Shown: piece by piece, positions 1-11,690 of the stretch
Position numbering within the stretch: position 1 is the stretch's first letter
Layout of the letters: each line of letters starts with the position of its first letter
Source of the DNA: Hyposmocoma kahamanoa
Taxonomy: Eukaryota > Arthropoda > Insecta > Lepidoptera > Cosmopterigidae
NCBI RefSeq assembly: GCF_003589595.1
Contig: NW_020653719.1
Coordinates: forward strand, 606,697 to 670,696
DNA length: 64,000 bases
Direction: 5' to 3'
Program-made: the position numbers and the translations under genes
The notes under the pieces: model-generated
Seen by the model: only the letters and a program-made list of their open reading frames with translations
Told to the model about the DNA's origin: nothing
Database searches by the model: none

Positions 1-343
1 AATTGAGAATTGACTAGTCCTCAGATGATTGCACAATGATTCTTCAATGTTTTCAGGCATTTCATCAATTCGTCTTTGCACAGAATTATTACTCATTTTT
101 CGGATAATATCTGGGGCCGGTTTATGAAGCACAGTAGTTATTACTTCCTTTATTGCTGGCAAAATTAACTCTTCTCCGATGTTGTGTGGTTTGCCTTTTT
201 GAGCAATTAACAAAGAGATATTGTTAATTGCTCAAAACGAAGCTCGAAGTCCATCGTCATCTTGCTTAGCAGCCGCCGAAAAGAGTTTTGCTACACTTGG
301 CTGAACTGTATTGCCGTCTCTTCTTTTTTACTTCCGACATTGT
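1..343 (-). pseudogene. hAT-type transposase fragment (ZBED5/SCAND3-like), decayed, runs off left edge
   Basis: Read on the minus strand, 180 to 1 translates to a continuous segment with GEELILPAIKEV, then SNNSVQRRIDEM and a tail LRTSQFSI. This order is typical of the hAT transposases related to vertebrate ZBED5/SCAND3/FAM200, where a conserved NNTVSRRI-type block precedes the catalytic region. Just upstream, AKQDDDGLRASF is followed by a TGA stop (about 227-229) and then by AINNISLLIAQKGKPHNIG in the same frame. The extreme N-terminal piece, starting with ATG near 341, reads MSEVKKKRRQYS in a different frame, so the zinc-finger region is deleted or shifted. The catalytic part would lie beyond the window. 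Family assignment is by remembered motif pattern; the pseudogene call rests on the stop and the frame change. Confidence 0.7.
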
Positions 344-1334
344 TTGGTTTTGAGAAATACATAAGTAAGTGTTGAACTTAAGTACCGCTTATTTATTACG
401 CGCGAAACCGCAAATGAAAATAAAATAAATATTACGTTGTTTATATTGGAATGCATAAGCAGCATGCACCGACAGGAATAAGACAAAAATGCATAAACTC
501 GTTTATATCATTCGACGCTCAATCGTACTCAACAAGCAAGAACAAGTATTCTATGAACCAACCGATTCATACAGGAATGCACAAATTTATATATAATTAT
601 ATTTAACAAAAACTTAACAAATACTAATAACTACTAAAATGCGAAACTGTGTCTTTTGCCTTTTTATTTGTTTGTTTTTGTCTATTTTCATTTCGAAACG
701 GAGCGATCGATTGACATGATTTTTATTTTATTTATTCAATAAAACAGGACAGATATAGGAACTACACGGAGAGAAATATCGAACCAAGTTAGATTGAGCA
801 ATCTCTTAATTAATATTAGTTGATGTTCACAAGTTGTAGTCGAGAATCGAGAGCTCAGTCGGTGTCTAAGAGACTTCCTAGATGAAATTACAAATCTCCC
901 CCTAAGCCTTTACACAACGCCCCCATTTTTTTCTGGGTCTCTTACCCCCTTTAGGCCTGCAGCGCCCACAAGGGGGCGTTATCGCCCACTTTGGGAAAGG
1001 CTGGCCTAAACCCTCGTCCGCCGGCGACCGACCTGTTACCTCATGTACATGTTTAAATAGGAGAAATAAAAACATTTACAATGCATAATTTGTTTCATAT
1101 AGTTCGAATTATTTTTATTTGGACTTTCAGGTGTTAAAAGCACTTTTGACAGGCTTTTGACGCATGATCACATGTACCGTGATGATCTTAGAGTAAGCAA
1201 TTTTTTCCACCCTCTAAGGTCCACAACTTCTGTTGTTTGGGTTCTGTAGCCACGAGATTATTTTGTAAATTAAATTCGATTACTATTGTAGTTTTTATTG
1301 TTGAATGTCACGATATTTGACCACCTTGATATCC
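344..1334. other. No gene seen; AT-rich with a GC-rich patch
   Basis: No coding region is supported. A GC-rich patch at about 895-1045 (cccc and gccc runs, palindromic agggggcg / cgccccc flavour) contrasts with its AT-rich surroundings and is probably an old repeat remnant. 1085-1190 resembles stretches near 26.5, 31.0 and 41.3 kb (shared words such as aaaagcacttttgacg), so it belongs to an uncharacterised dispersed repeat. Confidence 0.4.
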
Positions 1335-1505
1335 AACTTTTTTTGAGAAATTACTCCACTAGTTATATTTATTAATACGAAGATTGAACACTTACAAATA
1401 AAATTCTCCGATCCGGTTTGATTCGATTCAACGTCTTCCAGCAAACCGTGCCAGACGTTATGCCAACTAAGCCACGGATCGAACTAGCGGACATACGAAT
1501 TTTTT
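1335..1505 (-). repeat. Family D repeat (tRNA-like module with conserved tail)
   Basis: The plus strand starts with the conserved end gagaaattactccactag, then the AATACGAAGATTGAACAC block, then a minus-strand tRNA-like body with a decayed B-box at about 1425 and a D-arm-like segment ending near 1480. It matches 11455-11690 closely and shares its tail with 34395, 37390 and 55270. Confidence 0.6.
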
Positions 1506-1587
1506 ATGTGCTTGTTGCAGATTTTTTAACGATGTTTAGATTACTATAGTTATAGGCGATATTCAAAAAGACCAGTAACGTTTAGTG

Positions 1588-1881
1588 TTTTTTATAACGA
1601 GACGAGCAAGTCGTGTGCCTGGTGGTAAGCGACACGCCTGTCCCTAACAATTGCAGTGCCACCCTGACCTTTAAATCACAAAGATCTAAGGGGCACTACC
1701 AATGAGCCCGACACCCTGCGACATAAGTTGACAAGTCCCGTGTGCCTATAATTTTACCAGCACCCTTACCCTTCAAAACCGGAACGCACTAATTGTTCAC
1801 ATCACTGCTTGGCCGCAGCAATAGGTAAAGTGGCAGTACTTCCCTGGACTAACTCTTTCACAAGGAGCTCTACTGCTACTA
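1588..1881 (-). repeat. Family A dispersed repeat, near full length
   Basis: One of about 17 copies or fragments of a ~300 bp repeat in this window. Oriented so that its A-rich tail is at 1588 (plus strand ttttttata) and its other fixed end, agtagcagtagagctcc, at 1881. It shares the blocks gtggtaagcgacacgcctgtcc, gccact, gacataagttgacaag and gtacttccctgga with the other copies. No protein is encoded. Confidence 0.85.
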
Positions 1882-4309
1882 AATTTTAAAGCTGAAGAAA
1901 TATAATGACGTCATCACCTTACTGTATTATATTTATAAATAAAAATACATTCAATACCCAACCTTAAGACCTGGCATTATCACCCTAATAAGTGACCATG
2001 GCCTACTTATACATATTGTCATTATTTGTAGTGCTCTTACCAGACCGGCTTAAATACACGAGACGCTTCTATTAGACTTAACGATATACAGAACCTTTGT
2101 TAACTTTGTTAATAAAGGTTGCAATATATTGAAGTCAGATGCGAGTCGGCATTCATATAAGATTTTAGTGAATTCTAACTAATAGTTAGATGACATACGA
2201 TAATACTACAGTTAGACAATGCGGACCATCAAGAAAGAAAGACTATACAGTTCATGCAACGTAATTTCTTTCCTATTTTTTTACAAGGAGAAGGACAAAC
2301 TTTAAAAATCATTTGTTCTTTCTCTGACTTTTACAATAATAGATTGTTGAAATGATGAGCTGGCTGGTTTGTGTTTGATAAATGAATATGAATAATCTAA
2401 ACTAATATCATAAATGCGAAATTAACACTGTTGCGTTCTCACGGCTAAAGCGTTGAACCAGTATTGATGAATTTTAATATAGAGATAGATGAAACTTAAG
2501 AGAAGGACATAGACTTTTTGTCACGCAAGTAAATCTTAAAGAGGATGAAATAGCGGATGAAAGTTTGTATGGAGAATCAATAAAATTATGAAAATTAGTA
2601 TAGCACAGTAGACTACTCAAAGTACTCATTCTACACAGACGAAATCGCGGGCACGAGCTAGTGTTGTTATAAGTTTACAATAAGCTTAAATTGTAATAGG
2701 ATTATTTTTTGAAAGGTTATGGCAAGTCCCAGGTAACCAAATAGGAAAAATTTGTTTGATTTTTTTTCAACGGGACATAATGAACTACATAATAGGTATA
2801 TTGATATATTATTTTTATTTGCCATGTATACTGGTACTTATTTATTTCGGGATATAGTATATAAATAGGCTAGAAAAGTTCTCGGTACATTACTATTTAA
2901 GTTAACTGTTAAGTATGTTAAGTAATACGCGTATTTTTTTCTATCTAAAATGATTTGTAAACATTTAGAGGGCCTTTGCACACGACGCCGTAAACGATAC
3001 AGACGTGCTGTAGTGATAAGATCCAAACGCGTGCAAACATCACGTTGCAACCAAGAAGCTTATATAGAATTTCAAGTAGTTGCTTCATTTCAAACATTAA
3101 CTGAAATTAACAAACAAAATTTAAAAAAAATTAAAAATGTATGTAACTATCTCTAATCAAAATCACATATACGCGCAGATGACGCATGTTTACGGCTCGT
3201 ATAAAAGACGCCTTCCTTGAAAAAGAAAATTTACATGTAAGTTTCCTTCTCTGATTTTTTATTTTACGTTCCAAAACTACGTAAACAATGGTATCGTTGA
3301 ACTATAAAATGAGGACGTACGTAAGCAGCTTACTTATGTAAACAGAATTCTCTGTACCCAATAACCCTGGATTCAGGACTTAAGCGTAATCCTTTCCGTT
3401 ATCGAAGTCAGCGGAGCCACCCGCGCTGCCTTCGTCCCGCGCCAGAGTCGTCACAGCTGACATATGACAACTGAGATAGGGAACTTGTGTTAACTTTGTC
3501 TAATTTCATGTTTCCTCTTTGTAATTAGGAATTAAGTAATTTCTTAAATTTACATTTTGGATGAGTTTAAACGGGAAAGAATATGTTCTTCGAACTTCGT
3601 AATTAAAGGTACATAGTGTGACACCTGTGCTGTTTCCAACTTTTTTTCATATTTTTTTAACATCGTCACGTCTGTACCGTATATCTGCTTTCGCATTTAC
3701 AACGCTCATTGCTCTTCATTGCTATGCCTCTTCTAACTTTATTCTTAAAAAAAATATATAAAAATCTCCTGTCTTTGGAATAAGTCTAGAAGAACATATA
3801 TCTGTGCCAGGCAGACAAGGGTTGGCACAGTTCCATTATACAGACCCAGATCAAAACGACCACCTTTAGAAATTCGTATAATTTTCTTAACTCCTTATAA
3901 AAATTAATGAAGCAACCGGTTTGTTTATATACATATGTAACTACTTTGCTGTACGAAAAAAAAAATATAAATTTTAACAAACAATTTATAACGTACAAAG
4001 GCGAGCTTATCCCATAAAGGGATTCTTCCAACTTACCCTTTCATTGTAATGATAGCAAAGGTCGCGTTTGGTGCGCCGGGGGCGAGCCAGCCCCAAACCC
4101 CTCTTGCGCTCTACAGCCGATAGACTCGACTGTTCGTATAGCCAGTGCCTATTGTATATTAATTTTTTACTCTACTAATATTAACATTAACAAATGATAT
4201 GAGTCAATGTTACTCGAAGCCCTTTACAGTCGGAAATATTGTTCAGTAATCGCGGTTTTTTTCTTTATATCAGTAATGGCACCTGAACATCTCACTTAAT
4301 ACAAAACAA
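1882..4309. other. No gene seen; diffuse repeats
   Basis: Short open frames on both strands at about 2838-3156 and 3786-4031 have no recognisable domains and AT-rich composition; I treat them as chance. GC-rich patches at 3395-3465 and 4050-4140 stand out but match nothing I recognise. Confidence 0.4.
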
Positions 4310-4515
4310 AGACAAGTGGCCACATGGTTACCATGCTAGACTGCCACGCAGAAGTCTCGGATTCGAATTCCGGGTCGGGAGAAATATTTGTATGGCCTAC
4401 TGTATTTCTCTCGTGAGTTTGGGTGTAATTTGTGCTTGTCTATGTGTGTGTCCATAGCACCTGCGATACAGGGTTTCCCTAGTGCGGGGCTATGAGTATG
4501 TGCGTTATTATTGTA
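4310..4515 (+). repeat. Family C tRNA-derived SINE copy
   Basis: The head gtggccacatggttaccatgc with B-box-like ggattcgaattcc is followed by gggagaaatatttgtatggcctac and gtttgggtgtaatttg. The same order occurs in the better copy at 29101-29310, so this is a diverged SINE. The A box is damaged (acatggtt). Confidence 0.8.
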
Positions 4516-6733
4516 CCGCATTATCGGTTCGAGAAAAGAGGGTCGAAATTTATTTTGACTTATTCATTCCAAATTTTAACTATAGATACTTCCGAATCTT
4601 TGTTTTAGTTGCTACTCATCATTACTCAGTATGTCAGTTCACTCTACATTTATTTATTACATACTATCATTTGTTTTTAATTAATATTTTTAATCGCGCA
4701 AAACACGCAAATCAAACGCATTCGTTGTACATTCTGGCAACACTATCCTCCCTTCCGCCCGCACAAAAAACTGTCGTCACGAGTTCAAAAACTTGCGAGT
4801 GATATTTAAAATAATCAACAAAACTCTTTCAATACTATTAAAACACCGCTTAAAATCACATTCGTAATTCAAAAGAATGTATTCATCGTCGCTTTAATGC
4901 AAAACCGCCGCATCACAAAAAATTTAAAAAATGTTTTTATTGCAAAAATGTGTTTAAAAACGGTCAACCTTTAATACTACATAAAGACACCTAGCAATTT
5001 GGCATTATAAACAATGGAAATACGCAAATGCCTGTTTGGCATTCTGCACTCTCGTGGCTAACTTTTGAGCTAAACAGTCCTTTTATGAGTTGTATCTGTG
5101 TTTACAAATTTATTGAGCCTTAAAATACGCATCTTTTGAGTATAAATACACGGGTATTTAAAAATGAAATGAGATGTTAAGAAATGAGGTCGAAAGCTTT
5201 GATCGCCTCTCCTGCAAAAAAGTGAACTTTTGACATGCAGCCGTTTAGCATTTAAGCGACGACATATTTGTGAAGTCAAAACAAAACATTATTTAAACTT
5301 AATACTGGATTTGTAAGGTGCCTTCACGAGCCCAATTATTGTAAAGTTATATTTCTCTTACACTAATATTAAATTTTCTAAATATAATGGATATTCTAAT
5401 AATAATGGATATTTTTCACAGTACGTATTATCATTGCTCTTTTTAAATGTTAAAAGTCCACGTATCTAAAACCTTTTGAGGTATTATTTCATATTTAGAT
5501 TACATTAATCGGTCCGTCCCGGACAGCGGAAAATACCAAAACATGTTTTAATGACAGCTTTTTAAAAAGGTACATCTGCAAAATTATAATTAATTTCCTT
5601 TGAAATTTAACAGTATACTTAAAAATGTGAAAGTATTATAGAAAATTCCAAGTGAATGTTTTCATAGCCCCTTCAGCAAATCTTTGAAGGAAAAGATACT
5701 AGTCGATTAACATTAAAGTCAGTACCTGGCAATTAATTAAAGTTATCTGAAAATTTAGAAAGTCAAGATTTAGAAGTTCATCTGACCAAGCTGAAAACTC
5801 ACTTAATCTGCTCTAAACACAAAGATCTGAGGGGCACTTTCATCGTCCGTCTCCGGCTTAAATCAGCGCTATGCAAATGCGTGACGCAGGCTATTTCAGT
5901 TGATCTGTCCATCTTGTTCAAAATTTCGCAGCACGGCAACAACAATCTAAATCTATATTTATCTCCCTATAGCTATATATATGTGAATGAAACCTTCACA
6001 CATACACTTAGTATCTTCTCCAACCAGTTTTATTTATGTATACATATTTGAGACGTAAACATATTTCGACTAATCCGTAGAACAAAGGTCTATATGCAAG
6101 ACTACTTGTTCTCGGGACATAGTACATTTCGTTCGTTCTTCTTCGCTGTGGATGTCAGATCGACCTTTGTTCGATTTTATATTTCCGAAACGAAATAAGA
6201 TATATAAATTTTCAAAACACCTTAACTTAGTTTAATTAACGAAATTGTTCTCGTAACGTACCTATTCTCTTTTCGCTATATATATAATCACATCGGACTC
6301 TGTTCTTCGGATGAGTCGATTTACGCTTTGTGAATAGGTAATAAATAGCCTTAAAACGCTTCACGAGTTGCATATTTCTTAATGTTTTACATAACGGTAA
6401 TGACTCGGTTTTTTTTCAAGTAAGCATAATTGATCTTTTCGAGAAAAAGGTTGACTTGATCTCATTGCTCCTATCAGCTCTTCGACTTCAAAGTAATATT
6501 TCAGTCGCTTTTCTATTATAGCGAAATGTTTAAGTAGAGCAGATTTTTGTTATTTCCGATTTCTCTCCGGTTTAATAAGTACAACAAGTAGTTTACGATG
6601 TAAAAACCTTCGGGTTGGTTTATTCTTACAATTTTAGCAATTTAATACAAAGTGTCAAGCTTTGATTAAAGGCCTCCGTCATTAATAGAATCTTTGTTCT
6701 GAATAAGCGTGCTTTTAGGGCAATTTATAATTT
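4516..6733. other. No gene seen
   Basis: AT-rich sequence with scattered short frames (for example 4482-4802 and 5070-5279) without domain signatures. A small piece at 5818-5850 (aaagatctgaggggcact) is a family A word and may be a relic copy. Nothing else is supported. Confidence 0.4.
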
Positions 6734-7030
6734 TTAGTAGCAGTAGAGCTCCCTGTGAAAGAGTTTGCCCAAGGAAGTACTGCGACCTTACCTATTTCTG
6801 CCGCCAATGTAAGCATTACTGTGTTCCAGTTTTGAAGGGTAAGGGTGCTGGTGAAATTACAGGCACATGGGACTTGTCAACTTTTGTCCCGGGATGGCGA
6901 AGTGGTAGTGCCCCTCAGATATTTGCGATTTAAGTCTCAGAGTGGCACTGTAACTGTTATGGACAGGGGTGTAGGTTACCATCAGGCGCACGACTTGTTC
7001 GTCTTGTCACATGATGTTATAAAAAAATAT
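6734..7030 (+). repeat. Family A dispersed repeat, near full length
   Basis: Starts with agtagcagtagagctccctg and ends in an A-run (ataaaaaaatat). It carries the whole family order, including ttgaagggtaagggtgctggtgaaattacag in part and the terminal cgcacgacttgttcgtc block. The open frames across it (6709-6933, 6845-7090) are chance frames inside the repeat. A hairpin lies directly at its tail (7021-7080). Confidence 0.9.
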
Positions 7031-7080
7031 AAACTGCATCCTCGTGTAGAGACACACGAGGTTGCAGTTTATATTTTTTT
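7021..7080. repeat. 27-bp-arm inverted repeat (hairpin)
   Basis: Arms 7021-7047 and 7054-7080 are complementary at 26 of 27 positions around a 6-nt loop. It begins in the A-tail of the preceding family A copy, so it may have formed during insertion or be a small foldback element. Confidence 0.85.
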
Positions 7081-7110
7081 AGGGAGGTAAGTTTAAGGAA
7101 ATGAAAACTC

Positions 7111-7255
7111 TTTTTTGTACCATACCAGGTGACGGTACGAACAAGTCTTGCGCCTGGTGTTAAAGTGACAAGCCTGTCCATAATACCAGGAATCGAACCT
7201 GGGATCTCCTCATCCAGCGCTCATAGTGCAAACTGTTGAGCCACCGAGGTCATCG
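7111..7255 (-). repeat. Chimeric SINE: tRNA-like head joined to family A tail
   Basis: On the minus strand the unit begins with a tRNA-like head: an A box tggctcaacag (complement of 7233-7243) and an exact B box ggttcgattcc (complement of 7189-7199), the two internal promoter parts for RNA polymerase III. It then runs directly into the family A 3' segment (attatggacaggc ... gcgcaagacttgttcgt) and an A-run at 7111. This links a Pol III-competent head to the family A tail, which the other, longer family A copies do not show. Confidence 0.75.
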
Positions 7256-7627
7256 AATGTTTCCAGTTTACTTAGTAATTTCCATTAATTATGAATATTT
7301 CACCAAAAACAAATAAGAATCCAAAGCAGCCTTGACCTTTTTTTTTCATAGTTATCCGTTTCTTGGTTCCCACAAACAGCTATCATTTACGGCAATGTTT
7401 CCGTAAAGTTGGTCTGATGAAGCGGCAACTCCTTAGGGACGACGGTTACAACGCAACAAAAATAGAACAACCGTTAATGAATGAGCCATTTACATTTTGC
7501 TTTAGGAAAATCCGGTCCATTTGTTAGTGGTGCAACTAACTACCAGGTGGGTGCTTTTAATTTACATACAGTTATTATTATTTGAATTTCGGATGGAAAT
7601 ATATATCGCTCATGACAACTAACATAT

Positions 7628-7875
7628 TTTTAACCGACTTGAAGAAAATGGAGGAGGTTCTCAATTCGTCGTATGTTTTTTTTTAACTCACCGATTTGTG
7701 CACCGATTTTGATGATTCTTTTTTTGTTGGAAAGAGGGTACCTCAGTAGTGGTCCCACTTAAACTAGGGGATAAATCCGGTTTCGAGCACTTTCCGGTAA
7801 ACGATTTCAATAAAACTTGGCTTAGATGTAATTCCACGAACTTTTGAAGTCGGTTTTATTAGTACTGAGATTATA
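7628..7875 (+). repeat. Family G element (ccgacttcaaa / tttgaagtcgg ends)
   Basis: Begins taaccgacttgaag ... ggaggaggttctcaattcg and ends acttttgaagtcggttttattagtactgag. The two ends are inverted copies of ccgacttcaaaa. Internal words cgattttgatgattctttttttgttggaaagagg and caataaaacttggc recur at 19441, 35425, 40515 and 41865. Non-coding, non-autonomous dispersed element; its class is not clear to me. Confidence 0.8.
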
Positions 7876-8599
7876 GTTTAAATAACTAATAAAAAGAAAC
7901 GTAATCAATGAAAACAATATACAAATATAAATTTAATTTTCTAAGTAAATTTGTCCTGTGACTTTGATATTAAACCGTATGCGAATGACATACAACGCAA
8001 CTTTTGAAAACTAATCGACCCTGGAAAGGCAAAAGGGCTAACGTGCCTTCAGACAATTTTATAGGAGACCGACTTAAAGTTTTCTTTTCCAAGAAAAAAA
8101 ATCATAACTCTGATTTTATTTGATAGGTATATGGAAAAGTTGACTACTAGAAAGGTTCAGGTATTGATGAGGACTACAAAATGCTTGTCATATATATTGC
8201 TAAAATTTGTTAATATTCGAAATAAACGGCACGTTAGACAATTGAGTTTTGTCATTAGCCCAGAAAAACGGCTAACATACATATTTTTTACTCAACGACG
8301 TTACGGATAAGGAACTACTACATTTTATGTTTTAGTTAAACCATGAAAAATACCTTATTAGTGTCATAAGTCAGATTCAAAGTAAAACAAAAGGCATAAC
8401 ACAATTCCTTGGGCATTATGATCTTAGGATACTAAAAGATGTCAATACCCCATGCCTGTTCCTTACTTTGTTTAATTAATTCGATATTAAGTAACAAGTT
8501 ATATGTCATAATTAAATATACTTATTTAAAATAAATAAAATTCAAAAGAACAAAGAGTCAACGCACAGAAAAATGGCATCGCAAAATATATTAGAACTT
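7876..8599. other. No gene seen
   Basis: AT-rich sequence with no convincing frame, RNA motif or repeat. Confidence 0.4.
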
Positions 8600-10130
8600 A
8601 TAAATCGCTGGAACGCTTCGATGGAATCCTTAGAATATCCACAGAATACATACAACATAGGTCGGTGATGAAAAAGGAAAGGCGGAATTAAATTGTGCAA
8701 TTCCATCGCACACTCTCCGTGATATATCCTGCAGGATACTAAAAGCAGGCAACTTTACGGCGATGTTCAAGGCAGTCTTTTGCCTCTACTTCTACTAAGT
8801 CTAAGTCATCTATGAGCCTCCTGACATACTTTTCAACTGAATCCAAGATGGCCAGGCCAAAGCTAAGCCAATCTACGCCAAGCCAAAGCCAAAGGACAAA
8901 GTTTAGACAAAAAACATTGCGAGGGCTTCGCCTTGTTTTTCTATAGCCTCGCTCCATACGTGAGAGCTATACACAAGGAAATTTCCCGTAGATCGCCCTT
9001 GTCGGAATCCGTAAGTAGGTAAGTGGTAGTTTTCCTGCAGCATCCAGACGTGTATTGTCTGCAAAGAGTGAGGCTTAAAAATTCGCCTTCTCTTCCATAG
9101 TATTGGCCAGGGACCAAAAATACTGACTACTTACTAAAAAAGAGGCAAGCTTGGCTCCTACGCAACGCACGTGGTCGAACTTGGGCCTGCACGTTTGCAC
9201 TTCTTGACGGCCTTATTAAAAGCTTCCTTCATTCCCGGACTTTGCGTAGTCGAACATCTGCCCAACCTTGGTATGCGGGCCGTGTTAGTTCTTCAGCATG
9301 CTTACAGTCAGCACTAAACCATGGACGAGCCAGGGGTCCATTAGGTACATCAGAGTATGATATGTATTCCATGCCCAAACGCAACACCTCGACTAGCATC
9401 AGTACAGCTCGACAAGTCCCCTGAATAAAGCATGCCTGCTAGGTTTATGATGCAAAGAAATGGAGCATTTTATCCCAGTCTACTAAGCTGCATTGCCACA
9501 TCTCATATCACTAGCGTCCTGATCGAGTGGGGAGTATACGGACACAGTTTTCCCTAGACAATGGTCGGAACCACCCAATGGGACATCCACAACCTCAGTA
9601 TCTGGTCAGTTGATAGCAGAGGGTCCAAGTAATTAGCCGTATGAGGCACAAGATTAGGGATTCTGGTGGTGCTACTGACAAACTGGGAAAGGCTTAGCGT
9701 TAACGCAAGTTTACGCGTCTTTCTCCCAGCATGATTACTCATCTCGTGTGAGAACAACCATTCCTGATAGTGAGCATTAAAGTACTCTAAAATGACTAGC
9801 TGTGTCGCTCGGTATCTATGCTGAATCTCATCAGACGTCTCACTCAGTTGTTGGAACGTTTTGGTCGTCTCCTGATCTCCACTGTGCGAGCAGTAGACAC
9901 CGCAGTACACTATTAGAAGCCACAAAACAAAAAAAGTCGACGCTTCAAGGTTCTTGAGACACTTGAAACAGATGTTATAACAAACATACACACAGACTCC
10001 GATACAAAATAAAAACCTGTGTTCCAAAGTATGGTATAGTGGTAGAGTACACCCGGAGTAGTTGAGGTAGGCTGCATCAGTCGGACATCGGATCTGCATC
10101 TCGGCGAGGAAAAGCAGCTGCGGTCAGTTT
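8600..10130 (-). pseudogene. Decayed LINE retrotransposon: endonuclease plus partial reverse transcriptase
   Basis: Reading from 10130 downwards, the longest frame (10099-9554, 181 aa) contains CPTDAAYLNYSGCTLPLYH, SHSGDQETTKTFQQLSE, then VILEYFNAHYQEW, which matches the endonuclease motif usually written ILGDFNAHH: the catalytic-site GD has become EY. After a frameshift, 9480-9140 gives a linker (GPLARPWFSADCKHAEEL, AYQGWADVRLRK). At about 9015-8925 lies the start of the reverse transcriptase (YGFRQGRSTGNFLVY, EAIEKQGEALAMF). The catalytic part with the YADD box is missing, and 8830-8660 resumes with the C-terminal end (DCLEHRRKVACF, then FYRIYHGECAMEL). So it is internally deleted, frameshifted and has an altered endonuclease site. 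It is a LINE of the endonuclease-bearing (R1/Jockey-like) type; I cannot fix the clade. Confidence 0.8.
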
Positions 10131-10944
10131 TAAAGTGATAATGCACTACATCGAAACATTTATAATAATAATAATGCATACTGAATCAATTTAGTGTGCA
10201 TTACTATTATAATGGTTTAATTAAACTTACTCAATGAGGATACACGTTCGACAAGTTTCGATGGGAAAGTGCTATTCGTACAATTGACTGCCCAAACTTA
10301 CTATTCAAATAATAAGCAAGGTAAAACGAATTCATATTAAATTGTTTGTGCTATTTTACCAACTATTTTTACGTATATTTGTATAAATGGTACGTCTTTA
10401 TAATTTGCCACATACCTAAAGGTAAAAAAAGGTCTTACGTGCACTAAAGCTTTTTTCAGGATTAGGTAAAAAAACTAACAAGCCGTGACACACTAAAGTA
10501 AAGACCACGAAAGCAAATATAATCCCAATATGTCATTTCAAGTGTTGTCTAATAACACAATGCAACGAAAAGATGCAAAATTCTGGTTTGTTAGGCCCTG
10601 TACTTTTGTAAAAAACGCCTTTTGCAAAATGTCTAACAGACAAAAAAGTGCTCAGCTCGCCGTCAAACCTAGTACATTAGAAGCGAAAAAATTCGTTGAT
10701 TTCAATGATATAATAAGTCCAATTGCCCAAAAATGGTCCAATTTCCAGCGTCGAATATAAAGCAATTTTTTAGATATACGAGTAGATATACCATGTTAAT
10801 TGCCATGTGCGATATGTAATATTTTAAATTAAACTTTACATGTCATATATGTAGTACCTACGAGCTAAGTCTTTTCAAATGTAGATTTTAATCCATTGAC
10901 GTGATGAGAAAAATAACGAACATTTCGTACCCTTGATATTATTT
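10131..10944. other. No recognised gene; one small unexplained frame
   Basis: A 76-codon plus-strand frame at 10530-10757 (MSFQVLSNNTMQ...) is rich in K, S, N and Q and shows no domain I recognise. It may be chance. Otherwise AT-rich. Confidence 0.3.
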
Positions 10945-11237
10945 CTTTTTTTATAATACCTACCAAGTGACGGGACGAACAAGTCAAACGCCTGGTGGTA
11001 AGAGACACGCCTATCTATAACATTTGCAGTGCCACTCAGAGCTTTAAATCGCAAAGATCTAAGGGCACAGCCACTGCGCCCGTCTCCCAGAGACATAAGT
11101 TGAGAAAACCCCGTGTGCCTGTAATTTTACTTTCAAATTGGAACGTTGTAATGCTCGTTACTGTTTGGCGGCTGAAATAGGTAAGGTGGCAGTACTTCCC
11201 TGGACGAATTCTTTCACAAGTAGTGCTCAGCAGTAGT
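10945..11237 (-). repeat. Family A dispersed repeat, near full length
   Basis: A-tail complement (ttttttataatacc) at 10945, body in family order, other end near 11237 (agtagtgctcagcagtag), where the usual agagctcc end has diverged. Frames 10875-11290 across it are incidental. Confidence 0.9.
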
Positions 11238-11281
11238 GAGCGCCCGGTGTCATATAGACGATTATAGCTTAAGTATATTAA

Positions 11282-11330
11282 ATTTTGCATGAGGGTGATG
11301 TATCTGTTACGTAGTAACTATTAAGTTATC
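11282..11330. repeat. ~45 bp segment shared with 25042-25092
   Basis: gagggtgatgtatctgttac plus gtagtaactattaagttatctgtg recurs near 25045 with few changes. A short dispersed repeat of unknown kind, here sandwiched between two family A pieces. Confidence 0.6.
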
Positions 11331-11395
11331 TGTGGTATCGCTTACCACCAGGCGCACGACTTGTCCGTCCCGTCACTTGGTATTATAAAGTAAAA
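11330..11395 (+). repeat. Family A 3' fragment
   Basis: Only the final block (tatcgcttaccaccaggcgc, acttgtccgtcccgtcacttgg) and an A-rich tail are present. Confidence 0.8.
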
Positions 11396-11454
11396 ATAAA
11401 AGAAAAGTTAAGTTTGATGACTCTAATTAAATTTTTATTAAATTGATATTCAAT

Positions 11455-11690
11455 TGTTTTTGTGAAATTACTCCACTAGTTTGTTATAATTATTAATACA
11501 AAAATCGAAAACTTAGAAAAAATTCCATCGATCCGGCCGGATTCGTACCGACAGCAACGTCTACCAGCAAATCGTGCCAGACGCTATGCCAACTAATTCA
11601 CAGAACGAACGAGCGGACCTCACAAATTTTTCTGTGATTGGTGTCGGATCTTTGTATTTGGTTTACAATGACTTTTAGCCGTAGCGCCAT
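11455..11690 (-). repeat. Family D repeat (tRNA-like module with conserved tail)
   Basis: Plus strand: ttgtgaaattactccactag, then ATTAATACAAAAATCGAAAAC, then the complement of a tRNA-like body (ggattcgtacc is a decayed B box), then a flanking segment ending gccgtagcgccatctacgag. On the minus strand the tRNA-like part therefore has about 100 nt before it and a conserved tail after it. The chance frames 11620-11968 overlap its 5' flank. Confidence 0.65.

Noticed and set aside
6709..7090. Overlapping plus-strand open frames
   Set aside because: They are translations of a family A repeat and its tail hairpin; similar frames appear at every other copy (10875-11290, 25269-25484, 29590-29811, 36220-36405, 44343-44540).
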